Part shown: positions 17,505 to 27,889 of the stretch, piece by piece | Layout: each line of letters begins with the position of its first letter | How positions within the stretch are numbered: the first letter of the stretch is position 1 | Source: Candidatus Caccoplasma merdipullorum | GTDB taxonomy: Bacteria > Bacteroidota > Bacteroidia > Bacteroidales > G3-4614 | Assembly (NCBI GenBank): GCA_017694415.1 | Contig: JADIMW010000051.1 | Coordinates: forward strand, 1-41,258 | Length of the DNA: 41,258 bases | Direction: 5' to 3' | Notes under the pieces: generated by a model | Seen by the model: only the letters and a program-made list of their open reading frames with translations | Told to the model about the DNA's origin: nothing | Database searches by the model: none | Translations under genes and position numbers: made by a program

Positions 17505-19718
17505 ATGCAGAAGCAGAGCATACTCGACGATAGCGAAAGACGGGAGTTCATCGCATCGTATGCCCAACTCAGGCGGCAGACGGCAGATATAATAGATTCT
17601 GCAAAATTTAAGACAATAAAAGAGACGATAGTATCGGCAATAAGGCTCGACAGGTACGGTCGCGACAAGCACGGCAACAGCCTGTTGTTGCGGAACATGA
17701 ATACCGCCCTTATACTGTCGAAAGAAGTAGGGTTGGAGCCCGATACGCTAATGGCCATATTGCTTTACAATATAGTAGCCGAAGGCGTAAAAACCACAGA
17801 AGAAGTAGAAAAAGAGTTCGGGGCAGATGTCGCGACGCTGATAACGCGGCTGGTAAAAACCGAGAGTCTCTATTCGCGCAATACAACGGTAAAGAGCGAC
17901 AACTTCCGCAAACTCTTCCTGTCGTTTGCCGAAGATGCAAGAGTAATAATGATACTCATTGCCGACTGTCTCTGTCTGATGCGAATGATAAACCAGCACC
18001 CCGACAACGACTATCGCGTAAGCATAGCGTCCGAGGCCTCCTATCTATATGCCCCGTTGGCACATCGGTTGGGACTCTACAAAATAAAGTCCGAACTCGA
18101 AGACCTGTCGCTCAAATACACCAACCGCGAGGTCTATGACATGATAGCCTCCAACCTGAACCAAACCAAGGCAAAGCGCGACAAATACATAGCAGCCTTT
18201 ATCGCCCCTATAAAAAAGCTGCTCGAAGAAGAAGGGTTCAAATTCGAGATAAAAGGACGAACCAAATCAATATCGTCCATATACAACAAGATGAAAAAGC
18301 AGAAGGTCGAATTTAAAGACATATACGACCTTTTTGCAATCCGTATCATACTCGACACCCCTCTGGAAAAAGAAAAATCCGATTGCTGGCGCGTATTTAC
18401 GCTGATAACCGACAAGTACACGCCCAATCCGTCGCGAATGCGCGACTGGCTGACGATACCCAAAAGCAACGGATACGAATCGTTGCACATAACCGTACTG
18501 GGGCCCGAATCCCGATGGGTAGAAGTGCAGATACGCACCGTGCGGATGAATGAAATAGCCGAGCAGGGGTTGGCCGCACATTGGCGATACAAAGGCGTAC
18601 GAAGCGAAAGCGGGCTCGACGACTGGCTCAACAGTATGCGCGAAGTGCTGGAGTCATCCGACGAAAAAGGAACACTCGACATAATAAAAGACTTCAGCAA
18701 AGAAAACTACGACAAAGAAGTATTCGTATTCTCACCCAAAGGCGATCTGTATAAATTAGGACGCGGAGCTACCGTACTCGATTTTGCATATCTAATACAC
18801 ACGGGATTGGGAAACCGGTGCGTAGGAGCAAAAGTAAACGAGCGCAACCAGCCTATAAAATACCAGTTGAAGAGCGGCGATACAGTAGAAATACTCACCT
18901 CCTCGCAGCAGACCCCAAAACAGGACTGGCTGAAAATAGCCGTACTGCCACGGACACGTTCTAAAATAAGACAGTCGCTGAAAGAAGCCGAAAACCGCGA
19001 AGCAGAGTACGGAAAAGAAATGCTGATGCGCAGGTTCAAGAACCGTAAGATAGAACCCGATGAGGCGTTGATGACAAAACTGATAAAAAAACTCGGGTTC
19101 AAAGTCGCAACCATGTTCTATTCCGCACTTTCGCAAGAAAAAATAGACGTAAACTATGCAATAGACAAATACGTAGAAATACAAAAAGAAGAGACGGAAG
19201 ACTCCGTAATACAACGTCCCGCCGAAGAATATATCCAGCAGGCACCGACGGCTGCCGAAGGCGAAGACGTATTGGTAATAGACGAATCGCTTAAAGACAT
19301 CGACTACAAGTTGGCACGATGCTGCAATCCCATATACGGCGATGACGTATTCGGATTCATAACATCGCAAGGAGGAATAAAAATACACAAAAAAGAGTGC
19401 CCCAACGCCCACGATTTACGTATGCGATACGGATACAGAATAGTAAAAGCCCGCTGGTCGGGCAAATTAGGCACCCGTTATGCAGCCGTCCTGCATATAG
19501 TCGGGCACGATGACATAGGAATCGTAACCAACATAACCTCTATAATATCCAAGGAAGACGGCGTAAGCATGCGCAATATCGCAATCGACTCGAACGACGG
19601 ACTCTTTCAAGGACATCTTACCGTTATGGTATCCGACACGCATGTTCTCGACAATCTGATAAAAAAGATACGTACGGTAAAAGGAGTAAAAAGCGTAGAA
19701 CGGGCATCGGACCGATAA
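17505..19718 (+). CDS. relA: Long RSH (p)ppGpp synthetase, RelA type with degenerate hydrolase domain
   Basis: The 737-residue protein has the full RSH layout: HD-like region (about 35-190), synthetase (about 235-360; GRTKSISSIYNKM, PKSNGYESLH, EVQIRT and AEQGLAAHW), TGS (about 404-465), conserved-cysteine region (about 597-633; ARCCNP, KKECPN) and C-terminal ACT (about 659-733). The hydrolase site looks dead: the HD pair is Tyr88-Asn89, the following Glu-Asp is Ala92-Glu93, and the ADRLHNMR-type motif is ADCLCLMR (153-160). It should therefore make but not degrade (p)ppGpp in response to ribosome stalling. I chose ATG 17505 over GTG 17409 because the -7 element lies between them. A metallophosphoesterase gene follows 10 bases later. 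Confidence 0.92.
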   Translation: MQKQSILDDSERREFIASYAQLRRQTADIIDSAKFKTIKETIVSAIRLDRYGRDKHGNSLLLRNMNTALILSKEVGLEPDTLMAILLYNIVAEGVKTTEEVEKEFGADVATLITRLVKTESLYSRNTTVKSDNFRKLFLSFAEDARVIMILIADCLCLMRMINQHPDNDYRVSIASEASYLYAPLAHRLGLYKIKSELEDLSLKYTNREVYDMIASNLNQTKAKRDKYIAAFIAPIKKLLEEEGFKFEIKGRTKSISSIYNKMKKQKVEFKDIYDLFAIRIILDTPLEKEKSDCWRVFTLITDKYTPNPSRMRDWLTIPKSNGYESLHITVLGPESRWVEVQIRTVRMNEIAEQGLAAHWRYKGVRSESGLDDWLNSMREVLESSDEKGTLDIIKDFSKENYDKEVFVFSPKGDLYKLGRGATVLDFAYLIHTGLGNRCVGAKVNERNQPIKYQLKSGDTVEILTSSQQTPKQDWLKIAVLPRTRSKIRQSLKEAENREAEYGKEMLMRRFKNRKIEPDEALMTKLIKKLGFKVATMFYSALSQEKIDVNYAIDKYVEIQKEETEDSVIQRPAEEYIQQAPTAAEGEDVLVIDESLKDIDYKLARCCNPIYGDDVFGFITSQGGIKIHKKECPNAHDLRMRYGYRIVKARWSGKLGTRYAAVLHIVGHDDIGIVTNITSIISKEDGVSMRNIAIDSNDGLFQGHLTVMVSDTHVLDNLIKKIRTVKGVKSVERASDR

Positions 19719-19728
19719 ACTGAACAAT

Positions 19729-21099
19729 ATGAAACTGCAGAATAAAAAAACGATATGGCTTCTGGCTATATCGGTTATAATAGTCATATCGGCAATCTGG
19801 ATACGCACAAGGTGGGGAGTATGGTTCTCAAACCTTCCCGAACCAGCATACGAATCACCCAAGCACCCGTCGCGAATAGTCATGGCATGCAGGGGCGAAA
19901 GCAACACCTCGCGCATGTTCAGTTGGGTTTACGGCAACACCAACGAAGCCGGCGAAGTAGAAATAGTAAAAACCGACGGCAGCGACACACTGCGAATCAC
20001 GGCCGCAGCAACACGGTTTCGCTCCCGTTCAGGCGAAGCCTCATATTACAAGGCGGCAGTTGAAAACCTCGAACCGTCGTCTGTCTATACATACCGTATA
20101 ATACATCCTTCCGATACAACCCGTTGGTTTACCTTTCGAACAGCCGCGCCCGAAGAAAAACTCAGCTTCATATTTATAGGCGACATACAAGACACCCCCG
20201 ACGGAACATCCGGTAAACTATTCCACGAGATAGATTCTCTACATCCCGGAATGACCCTGTACGTGTTGGGCGGAGACGTAATAGAACGCCCAATGAACGC
20301 CTACTGGGATTACTGGTACTCCACTATGGAAGAAATAGCGACAAACACGCCAATTATCGCCGCTGCCGGAAACCATGAATACCTTAAAGGATTCCCTCCC
20401 GAATTAGAAGAGCGGTTCTACTACACCTTTCCGATATTCGACAGAGAAAACAGCGGCGACAATGCCTGCGCACACATTACGGCAGGAAACGCCGAATTTT
20501 TCATAATAGACAGCAACAAGGAGTTCTGGACATATCCGTCGCAGCGCAGGTGGTTAAAGAGGGAAATGGCAAGATCCGAAGCAAAGTGGAAGATCGTCGT
20601 ATTACACCACCCGATTTACTCGATGCGTGGAAGTTTCAACAATATACTGCAGCGCATGGCATTCAATCCCGTCATAAAAGAGTGCGGTGCAACTCTCGTA
20701 TTGCAAGGGCACGAACACGCATATATGCGAAAAGCCGCCATTTCAGATGCCGGAAACTATACACCCCCCGTGTATATAACAAGCCACTGTTCCCCCAAGA
20801 ATTATCGCATAGGGTTTAGCGGCGGAGCACAACGATACGGCGGAGGCGACCGCTATTACCAGCTGGTAGCCGTATCAGCCGACACGATGAATATCGAAAC
20901 GTACAATTCCTCCCATCTGTTATACGACAAACTCATCATAACAGATTCGTGCGGCATTAAAAAAGTCGAGGAACTTCCCGTCCCTCTGCCCGAAACAATA
21001 ACGGTAACACCCGATATAGCAGCAAAGCCCAAAAAAGCCGAAGCATATCAACACGACATAGACAAATATCTTTCATCCAAAAGGAGCTCTTCAGAATAA
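19729..21099 (+). CDS. Membrane-anchored or exported purple-acid-phosphatase-like metallophosphoesterase
   Basis: The 456-residue protein has an N-terminal hydrophobic helix (about residues 8-25), which is either an uncleaved anchor or a signal, so the enzyme should face the periplasm. A fibronectin-like domain (about 45-140) is followed by a calcineurin-like metallophosphoesterase with all five motif blocks: GDIQD (151-155), GGDV (181-184), GNHEY (214-218), VLHHPIY and GHEHAY. This layout is that of bacterial purple acid phosphatase-like proteins, which hydrolyse phosphomonoesters with a dinuclear metal site. The substrate is unknown. It starts 10 bases after relA and ends before a bidirectional terminator, so it is probably in the relA transcript. 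Confidence 0.88.
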   Translation: MKLQNKKTIWLLAISVIIVISAIWIRTRWGVWFSNLPEPAYESPKHPSRIVMACRGESNTSRMFSWVYGNTNEAGEVEIVKTDGSDTLRITAAATRFRSRSGEASYYKAAVENLEPSSVYTYRIIHPSDTTRWFTFRTAAPEEKLSFIFIGDIQDTPDGTSGKLFHEIDSLHPGMTLYVLGGDVIERPMNAYWDYWYSTMEEIATNTPIIAAAGNHEYLKGFPPELEERFYYTFPIFDRENSGDNACAHITAGNAEFFIIDSNKEFWTYPSQRRWLKREMARSEAKWKIVVLHHPIYSMRGSFNNILQRMAFNPVIKECGATLVLQGHEHAYMRKAAISDAGNYTPPVYITSHCSPKNYRIGFSGGAQRYGGGDRYYQLVAVSADTMNIETYNSSHLLYDKLIITDSCGIKKVEELPVPLPETITVTPDIAAKPKKAEAYQHDIDKYLSSKRSSSE

Positions 21100-21235
21100 G
21101 AGAGTCGATACAGTTACAGAAATATTCAGAAAAGCACATCCAAACGGAATCCGTTTCCGGATATTAGATATGCTGCTCCGTGGCGGTACAATCGCAAAAT
21201 AAAAAGTTCAGAGAAATTCGCACGTGTCCCAAAAA

Positions 21236-21276
21236 ATAAAACGCTTCCGGAAAAAATAGACCGGAAGCGTTTTTAT
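21236..21276. terminator. Bidirectional terminator after the phosphoesterase gene
   Basis: ACGCTTCCGG (21241-21250) pairs with CCGGAAGCGT (21261-21270). The stem has an A run on its left and a T run on its right, so it can stop both the plus-strand transcript and the converging minus-strand gene at 21301. Confidence 0.85.
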
Positions 21277-21300
21277 CGTGTAAAATAGCTGTAACCCTTA

Positions 21301-21855
21301 TTATCTGTAACTGTTAGGGTCGTCGGTGAAATCCAAATCGCTGAAACCCTCTTCGTCCAGTTCATCGACATTATATCCCGATTCCATGCCAAAATCATCA
21401 TCAAGGTCGATAGACGGCACCTCCGAGTATTTTTTATCCAGTTCCTCAACCGACAAAATCTGTTTGGGAGGAGTCCCTTTAAGTTTCGTAGTCGGAGTTT
21501 CCAGATTGCTCCCGAATTCTATTTTGCGCAATTCCATAAAGAAAGACCTGTCGCCCATCATATCATAAACGAACAGCAGACGCTGGTGCTCATCTTCCAC
21601 AAACTCGTTTATTTTGGTGTTCTCCATCGTCCAAACATCCTCGTCCGATGAAGAATCCATTTCAATAAGAGTAATTTCGGTTTTCTTTTCCCAGTTATCC
21701 TCGCATATAAAGAACGATGTAAGCTGATCCTTCGAATATTTCAAAGCATCGATTATCGTGTCGTTGAGTTGCAGAAAAGTGCTTTCGGGGTCGATTTTTA
21801 CCTCAAGAGAAAAATTTTCCGATTCGTCTGAAAGCAACAAAAATTTGTATATCAT
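21301..21855 (-). CDS. pRiA4b ORF-3-like protein
   Basis: This 184-residue acidic protein resembles the plasmid pRiA4b ORF-3 family (PF07929). The N-terminal part, MIYKFLLLSDESENFSLEVK, and the following LNDTIIDALKY and SFFICEDNWEKKTEI segments match the family's ubiquitin-like fold. The C-terminal 50 residues are rich in Asp and Glu and probably disordered. The family was named from mobile elements, but here I see no transposase, inverted repeats or other sign of mobility. Function unknown. It lies downstream of lpxA on the same strand, but a 115-base gap separates them. No good -7 element was found upstream. Confidence 0.75.
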   Translation of the reverse strand: MIYKFLLLSDESENFSLEVKIDPESTFLQLNDTIIDALKYSKDQLTSFFICEDNWEKKTEITLIEMDSSSDEDVWTMENTKINEFVEDEHQRLLFVYDMMGDRSFFMELRKIEFGSNLETPTTKLKGTPPKQILSVEELDKKYSEVPSIDLDDDFGMESGYNVDELDEEGFSDLDFTDDPNSYR

Positions 21856-21970
21856 CTTATTAAAATAAAAAATAGCAATACGAAGTTTTTAAAAACATAT
21901 CTACTAACAGACATCCAGACATAAAGTTCTGAACACGTATAAAATTCCGTCTGTTTTTCCGGGCTTTAAA

Positions 21971-22741
21971 TTATTTTCTTATTATACCGCGGCTCGAACC
22001 ATTTATGAAATTCACGATATTGTCGCGTTCTTCCGATTGCGGAATCTCCTCCATGATTTTCTCTATCGCTTTGGTATTGTTAAGTCCCGACATGTAGATT
22101 ATTCGATAAATCTCCTGTATCGATGCAATTTTTTCAGCGGAGAAACCCCTTCGTTGGAGGCCGATTAAATTAATTCCGGCAAAGAAGGTCGGAACATGAC
22201 CGGCTATTATGTAAGGCGGAATATCCTTGTTTACATGCGAGCCGCCCTGAATCATCACGTGTGCGCCAATTTTCGTGAACTGGTGCACAAGCGTACCGCC
22301 GCCAATTGTAGCAAAATCAGCAACCTCCACCTCTCCTGCAATCTGCGAAGCATTAGCCACTATGATATTGTTTTGCAGTATGCAATCGTGAGCTATATGC
22401 GAATAAGCCATTATAAGACATCTGTCGCCTATTACCGTTTTCCCGCGGGAAGCAGTACCGCGGTTTACCGTAGCAAACTCTCTTATTGTCGTATTGTCTC
22501 CAATCTCGGCAGTGCTGTATTCGCCTTTGAACTTCAAGTCCTGCGGTTCGCCGGCCACAACAGCCGATGCGCATATCTTGCAATTTTTACCTATTCTTGC
22601 ACCATTCAGAATACAAGCGTTTGAATCTATTCTCGTACCGTCGCCAATAACCACATCTTCCTCAATCGTAACGAAAGGGCCAATTATCACATCCTTGCCT
22701 ATTTTGGCATTGGGGTGTACGTATGAAAGTGAGTTGTACAT
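21971..22741 (-). CDS. lpxA: UDP-N-acetylglucosamine acyltransferase
   Basis: The 256-residue cytosolic trimer enzyme puts a 3-hydroxyacyl chain from ACP on UDP-GlcNAc, the first step of lipid A synthesis. The N-terminal two-thirds is a left-handed beta-helix of hexapeptide repeats (IGKDVI, IGPFVT, IGDGTR and others). The catalytic His is His118 in SHIAHDC, equivalent to E. coli His125. The C-terminal helical part carries INLIGLQRRGF. The stretch HVMIQGGSHV covers the acyl-chain ruler region; its Gly166 appears to line up with E. coli Gly173, which would allow a long acyl chain (inference). It starts 8 bases after lpxC/fabZ and is the last gene of the lipid A operon. Confidence 0.95.
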   Translation of the reverse strand: MYNSLSYVHPNAKIGKDVIIGPFVTIEEDVVIGDGTRIDSNACILNGARIGKNCKICASAVVAGEPQDLKFKGEYSTAEIGDNTTIREFATVNRGTASRGKTVIGDRCLIMAYSHIAHDCILQNNIIVANASQIAGEVEVADFATIGGGTLVHQFTKIGAHVMIQGGSHVNKDIPPYIIAGHVPTFFAGINLIGLQRRGFSAEKIASIQEIYRIIYMSGLNNTKAIEKIMEEIPQSEERDNIVNFINGSSRGIIRK

Positions 22742-22749
22742 CTCTCTCT

Positions 22750-24135
22750 TTATTTTTTATGTTTTACAATCTGTGCTAAAAATTCCGCTTCGGTGGTTAT
22801 CTTGTTCCCCACGAAAACATAACCCTTCATCGAGGCGCAACCCCTTCGGAGTTCAGTCATGAAAGATACGTGGAAAATAGCCGTATCGCCGGGCACCACT
22901 TTCTGGCGGAACTTGACATTGTCGATAGTCAGAAAATAAGTAGAATAATCTTCCGGGTCATCCACCGTATTCAAGACGAGCAGACCGCCCGTTTGAGCCA
23001 TTGCTTCAATCAGCAGTACGCCCGGAACTACTGGTTCCTGCGGGAAATGCCCTTGGAAGAACGGTTCGTTGGTAGTGAAATTTTTAAGGCCGACAATATG
23101 TTTGTTGCCAATCTCTATTATTTTATCCACCAACAACATCGGGTAACGGTGGGGGAGAAGTTCCTTTATCCTGTTCACATCCATTACAGGCGGAATCTTC
23201 GGGTCATACGACGGAGCCTGTATTTCCTGTCTCTTCATCTCCTTGCGGATAGAACGAGCCAGCTGGTTATTGATTTTATGCCCCGGTTTGGTAGCTATTA
23301 TCCTCCCTTTGATAGGCTTGCCTATAAGAGCAATATCGCCGAGCAAGTCGAGCAATTTATGGCGGGCAGGCTCGTTGTCGAAAACGAGCGGTTTATTGTT
23401 TATATATCCCAACTCATCGACGTTCTTGTGCGAAACCCCGATAAGGTCGGCCAATCTGTCCAGTTCGCTTTGAGACGTCTTTTTATCGTAAATGACAATG
23501 GCATTGTCGAGATCTCCGCCCTTAATAAGACCGTTGGCGAGGAGCGGTTCTATCTCCCTTACAAAAACAAAAGTACGGCTCGAAGCTACCTCGTCCTTGA
23601 ACTTCGACATCTCTTCGAGGCTTGCATACTGATTGTTAAGCACAGGAGAATCGAAGTTTATAAGAACGTGGACGCTGAAGCTGTCATCGGGCAAAACCAG
23701 CAGCGAAGAGCCGGTCTCCTTATCCGTTATCTCAATCTTGTCCTTTATTACAAAGTAGTCCCTCTCTTCGTCAAGTTCCTCGATACCTGCCTTTTCAATT
23801 TCTTCAGCGTAAAACTTCGCGCTGCCGTCGAGAATCGGAAATTCCGGAGCATTCACCTCGATAAGGCAGTTGTCAATGCCGTAAGCGTAGAGAGCACCCA
23901 TTGCATGTTCTATTGTGCTGACCGTTACGTCGCCGCTTTTTACCACAGTGCCTCGTTGAGTTTGGCAAACCTGGTCGGCAACAGCATCTATAACCGGCTC
24001 GCCGGGCAAATCGGTTCTTTTAATCTTATAACCGAAATTTTTAGGAGCAGGGTTAAATTTTATCGTTATATTCAATCCTGTATGCAGCCCTTTCCCGCTT
24101 AAGACAAAACTGCTTTTTAAACTCTTTTGTTTCAT
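22750..24135 (-). CDS. lpxC/fabZ: Bifunctional LpxC deacetylase / FabZ dehydratase
   Basis: This 461-residue fusion joins two enzymes. Residues 1 to about 305 are UDP-3-O-acyl-GlcNAc deacetylase LpxC, the committed step of lipid A synthesis: zinc ligands His77 (TIEHAMGA), His259 and Asp263 (ARHKLLDLLGD), with His286 as the catalytic-site His. Residues about 315-461 are (3R)-hydroxyacyl-ACP dehydratase FabZ with LLPHRYPMLLVD, active-site His363 (QGHFP) and Glu377 (IEAMAQTGG). The fusion is usual in Bacteroidota and ties the two enzymes that compete for 3-hydroxyacyl-ACP. It lies between lpxD (16 bases) and lpxA (8 bases). Both active sites look intact. Confidence 0.97.
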   Translation of the reverse strand: MKQKSLKSSFVLSGKGLHTGLNITIKFNPAPKNFGYKIKRTDLPGEPVIDAVADQVCQTQRGTVVKSGDVTVSTIEHAMGALYAYGIDNCLIEVNAPEFPILDGSAKFYAEEIEKAGIEELDEERDYFVIKDKIEITDKETGSSLLVLPDDSFSVHVLINFDSPVLNNQYASLEEMSKFKDEVASSRTFVFVREIEPLLANGLIKGGDLDNAIVIYDKKTSQSELDRLADLIGVSHKNVDELGYINNKPLVFDNEPARHKLLDLLGDIALIGKPIKGRIIATKPGHKINNQLARSIRKEMKRQEIQAPSYDPKIPPVMDVNRIKELLPHRYPMLLVDKIIEIGNKHIVGLKNFTTNEPFFQGHFPQEPVVPGVLLIEAMAQTGGLLVLNTVDDPEDYSTYFLTIDNVKFRQKVVPGDTAIFHVSFMTELRRGCASMKGYVFVGNKITTEAEFLAQIVKHKK

Positions 24136-24151
24136 ATCGTTATATCACAAT

Positions 24152-25207
24152 TTATTTTTTTCCTTCTTGTTCGTTAAGTTTAGCTGAAATTTTTTCAATC
24201 TCCTTTTGCAGACATTTTACGGTCTCGTTAAGATCGGGAAGACGTTTAAGCAATACCACCTGTCTGGCAAAATCCTTTACCGGGATGGCCGGATAACCGA
24301 GAATATTGCTGTTTTCCGCAACATGATTAGGAACGCCCGACTGAGCACCGATATTGACCTTGTTGCCAATCGAAATATGGCCTGCGATACCCACCTGACC
24401 GCCAATCATGCAGTTGTCTCCGATTTTAGACGAACCTGCAATGCCGGCTTGGGCGGCAATAACCGTATTGGAACCGACTTCCACGTTGTGCGCCACCTGA
24501 ATCAGGTTGTCGAGTTTTGTACCCTGTTTTACCCTTGTCGAACCCATGGTAGCCCTATCCACCGTAGTATTGGCCCCTATCTCCACATTATCTTCTATGA
24601 CTACATTTCCTATTTGAGCAATCTTCATGTAGCTGCCGTTTTGAGGAGCAAAACCGAAACCGTCCGCGCCGATAACCGCTCCGGCATGAATAATGACATT
24701 ATTACCAATAACGCAATCGCGGTAAATCTTTACACCCGGATAAATAATACAGTTCTTCCCTACCTTTACATTGTCTCCCAGATATACCTGCGGATAAATG
24801 CTTGAGTTCTCTCCGATGACAACCTTTTCGCCGATATAGGCAAAAGCCCCGATATAAGCCGCACCCGAAACATCAGCCGAGGCTGCAACATGACAGTTCT
24901 CTTCAATACCGCTTTTTTTGGAACGAATCTGGTCTATCATGTTAAGAAGCAACGCAATACATGAATAAGGATCATCCACCTTTACGAGAGTGGCCTTAAT
25001 CTCGTGTTCCGGCGTAAAGTCGCGTCTTACGAGAATCGCGCTCGCTTCAGTCGAATAAACAAAATGAGTATATTTCTCGTTTGCAAGAAACGTAAGACAC
25101 CCGGGTTTCCCCTCTTCAATCTTCGAAAGGTTATTCACCTTTACAGTTTCGTCGCCAACAATCTCCCCGTGCAAAAGGGAGGCAATCTGTCCAATCGAAA
25201 AATCCAT
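24152..25207 (-). CDS. lpxD: UDP-3-O-acylglucosamine N-acyltransferase
   Basis: The 351-residue enzyme adds the second 3-hydroxyacyl chain to UDP-3-O-acyl-GlcN in lipid A synthesis. An N-terminal uridine-binding domain (about 1-100) is followed by a hexapeptide-repeat beta-helix (about 100-310) and a C-terminal helix. The catalytic His is His240 ([11 protein letters not shown]), matching E. coli His239. The length is near the family norm (341). It is the first gene of the lpxD-lpxC/fabZ-lpxA operon; lpxB is not in the window. Isoleucine is mainly ATT here, unlike plus-strand genes. Confidence 0.96.
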   Translation of the reverse strand: MDFSIGQIASLLHGEIVGDETVKVNNLSKIEEGKPGCLTFLANEKYTHFVYSTEASAILVRRDFTPEHEIKATLVKVDDPYSCIALLLNMIDQIRSKKSGIEENCHVAASADVSGAAYIGAFAYIGEKVVIGENSSIYPQVYLGDNVKVGKNCIIYPGVKIYRDCVIGNNVIIHAGAVIGADGFGFAPQNGSYMKIAQIGNVVIEDNVEIGANTTVDRATMGSTRVKQGTKLDNLIQVAHNVEVGSNTVIAAQAGIAGSSKIGDNCMIGGQVGIAGHISIGNKVNIGAQSGVPNHVAENSNILGYPAIPVKDFARQVVLLKRLPDLNETVKCLQKEIEKISAKLNEQEGKK

Positions 25208-25233
25208 CTCTTCTTATAATAGATTATATCTTG

Positions 25234-25241
25234 CAAATTTC
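25234..25241 (-). promoter_or_regulatory. Possible -7 promoter element for lpxD operon
   Basis: On the minus strand this reads GAAATTTG, one mismatch from TAnnTTTG, followed by C and 26 bases before the lpxD ATG. The distance is right but the match is imperfect. Confidence 0.35.
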
Positions 25242-25605
25242 GTAAAACTTTTTCAATTAAGAGTAATATATTTCATATTAAATAACAAAATGTCGTTTAA
25301 AAACAGTTTCACATTCGGAAAATAATAATATCGGCGTAAACAAGACGGTTTAAAATGCCGTTCCGATAAAGACAATCGGGCGCGAATATCCGTACCGGAG
25401 AATTACATACTGCCGTTGCTTACGAAACTTTCTGAAAATGCCGATAGCCGATTGTCGCGGCAAACCCTTTATATCCGGCATAAAAGAAAAATACATATTT
25501 GAGAAACAGCCGACAGATACAGTCTCGTAAAATCACGGAAGAAAAGCGCTATCTTTGTTAAGATGCTTTATATTGTCAGCACTTGTCTTTAATGAAGAAA
25601 AATAT
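25242..25605. other. Intergenic region between lpxD and spt
   Basis: The 466-base gap (25208-25673) holds divergent promoters but no gene I can support. The middle part (about 25340-25520) is richer in G and C than normal spacers. It holds a 9-base imperfectly placed inverted repeat (GACAATCGG at 25371-25379 and CCGATTGTC at 25448-25456). It might be a decayed gene or a structured leader, but I cannot show either. Confidence 0.4.
25550..25557 (+). promoter_or_regulatory. Upstream -7-like element before spt
   Basis: TATCTTTG matches TAnnTTTG but lies 116 bases before the spt ATG. It may be a second, upstream promoter in tandem with the one at 25606. Confidence 0.4.
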
Positions 25606-25613
25606 TAACTTTG
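25583..25613 (+). promoter_or_regulatory. spt promoter with -33 and -7 elements
   Basis: TTG (25583-25585), a 20-base spacer and TAACTTTG (25606-25613) followed by C form a good Bacteroides promoter. The -7 element lies 60 bases before the spt ATG at 25674. Confidence 0.7.
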
Positions 25614-25664
25614 CAACCTAAAACCTATAAAAAAGTCTTTAAATAAAGGTCTGTTAAAAACTGA

Positions 25665-26861
<1,197 letters not shown>

Positions 26862-26868
26862 CCGGCAG

Positions 26869-27858
26869 ATGGAATACACGGCATCGTCGGAGCGTTACGG
26901 CGGCATGATATACCGATATTGCGGGCAGAGCGGATTGCTCCTGCCCGTAATTTCATTGGGATTATGGCAAAATTTCGGTGAATCCGCCTCATACGAACAC
27001 TCCGAGACACTGGTAAGATACGCATTCGACAATGGCATAACCCACTTCGACATAGCCAACAATTACGGGCCTCCTCCCGGATACGCCGAAGAAACGTTCG
27101 GCAAAATCCTGAAAAACGGACTGAAGCGTTACCGCGACGAAATACTCATCGCCACCAAGGCCGGATATGACATGTGGGACGGGCCTTACGGCTCGTGGGG
27201 AAGCCGCAAGCACATGATGGCAAGTATCGATTGCAGCTTGCGCCGGTTAGGAGTCGATTACGTCGATATATTCTATTCTCACCGTCCCGACCCCGAAACC
27301 CCGATAGAAGAGACAGCATACGCACTGATAGACATGGTGCGTTCAGGAAAAACACTATACGTAGGGCTGTCGAGATACAACAAGGAGCAACTTGCCGCAG
27401 CATCGGAGATATTCCGTTCAGAGCACATACCGTTTATCTGCTATCAAGGAAAATATTCAATGTTGGCAAGAGAACCCGAACGCGACATTTTGCCGCAAGT
27501 ATCGGTCGAAGGAATCGGATTCATCGCATTTTCGCCGTTGGCGCAAGGACTGCTCACGTCGAGGTATTTCGATGGCATACCCGCCGATTCACGCGCAACA
27601 CACAGCAAGTTCCTCGCAACCTCCGACATAACCCCGCAAGCAGTAGAACGCTCGAAGCGTCTCGATGCAGTAGCAAGGCGCAGAGGTCAGACACTGGCGC
27701 AAATGGCCATATCGTGGCTGCTTAAGGATATAAGAGTAACAACAGTAATATGCGGAGCAAGCAACACCGAACAAATCAAATCCAATATGTCGGCGATAGA
27801 AAACATGACATTCGATGCGGAAGAACTTTCAGAAATAGATTCCATACTCCGGACATGA
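26869..27858 (+). CDS. Aldo/keto reductase, YghZ (AKR14)-like
   Basis: The 329-residue NADPH-dependent reductase has the full catalytic tetrad Asp61, Tyr66, Lys97 and His138 (FDIANNYGPPPGYAEE, IATKAGYDMW, FYSHRPDPETP). The YGPPPGYAEE motif and SLGLWQNFG are typical of YghZ-type L-glyceraldehyde 3-phosphate or methylglyoxal reductases. The ATG at 26869 gives a slightly long N terminus; ATG 26905 (MIYRYCGQSG) is a good alternative start nearer the family pattern. It lies 7 bases after spt with no terminator between, so cotranscription is likely. A role in reducing the ketone made by Spt is possible but untested. The gene ends inside a hairpin. Confidence 0.9.
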   Translation: MEYTASSERYGGMIYRYCGQSGLLLPVISLGLWQNFGESASYEHSETLVRYAFDNGITHFDIANNYGPPPGYAEETFGKILKNGLKRYRDEILIATKAGYDMWDGPYGSWGSRKHMMASIDCSLRRLGVDYVDIFYSHRPDPETPIEETAYALIDMVRSGKTLYVGLSRYNKEQLAAASEIFRSEHIPFICYQGKYSMLAREPERDILPQVSVEGIGFIAFSPLAQGLLTSRYFDGIPADSRATHSKFLATSDITPQAVERSKRLDAVARRRGQTLAQMAISWLLKDIRVTTVICGASNTEQIKSNMSAIENMTFDAEELSEIDSILRT

Positions 27859-27882
27859 CGGTAAAAACATTCCGGAGTATGG
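27842..27882. terminator. Hairpin overlapping the end of the aldo/keto reductase gene
   Basis: CCATACTCCGGA (27842-27853) pairs perfectly with TCCGGAGTATGG (27871-27882). The left arm is within the last codons and the TGA (27856-27858) is in the loop. There is no T tract after it, so it may be a weak terminator or an RNA 3'-end stabiliser between converging genes. Confidence 0.55.
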
Positions 27883-27889
27883 CATAAAA

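Noticed and set aside
22870..24102. Long plus-strand open frame (410 codons) opposite lpxC/fabZ
   Set aside because: The minus strand carries LpxC and FabZ with full catalytic motifs; the antisense frame has no domain and no promoter.
25562..25591. Nine-codon open frame between the two spt promoters
   Set aside because: It overlaps the -33 element of the second promoter and has no sign of a leader-peptide attenuator.
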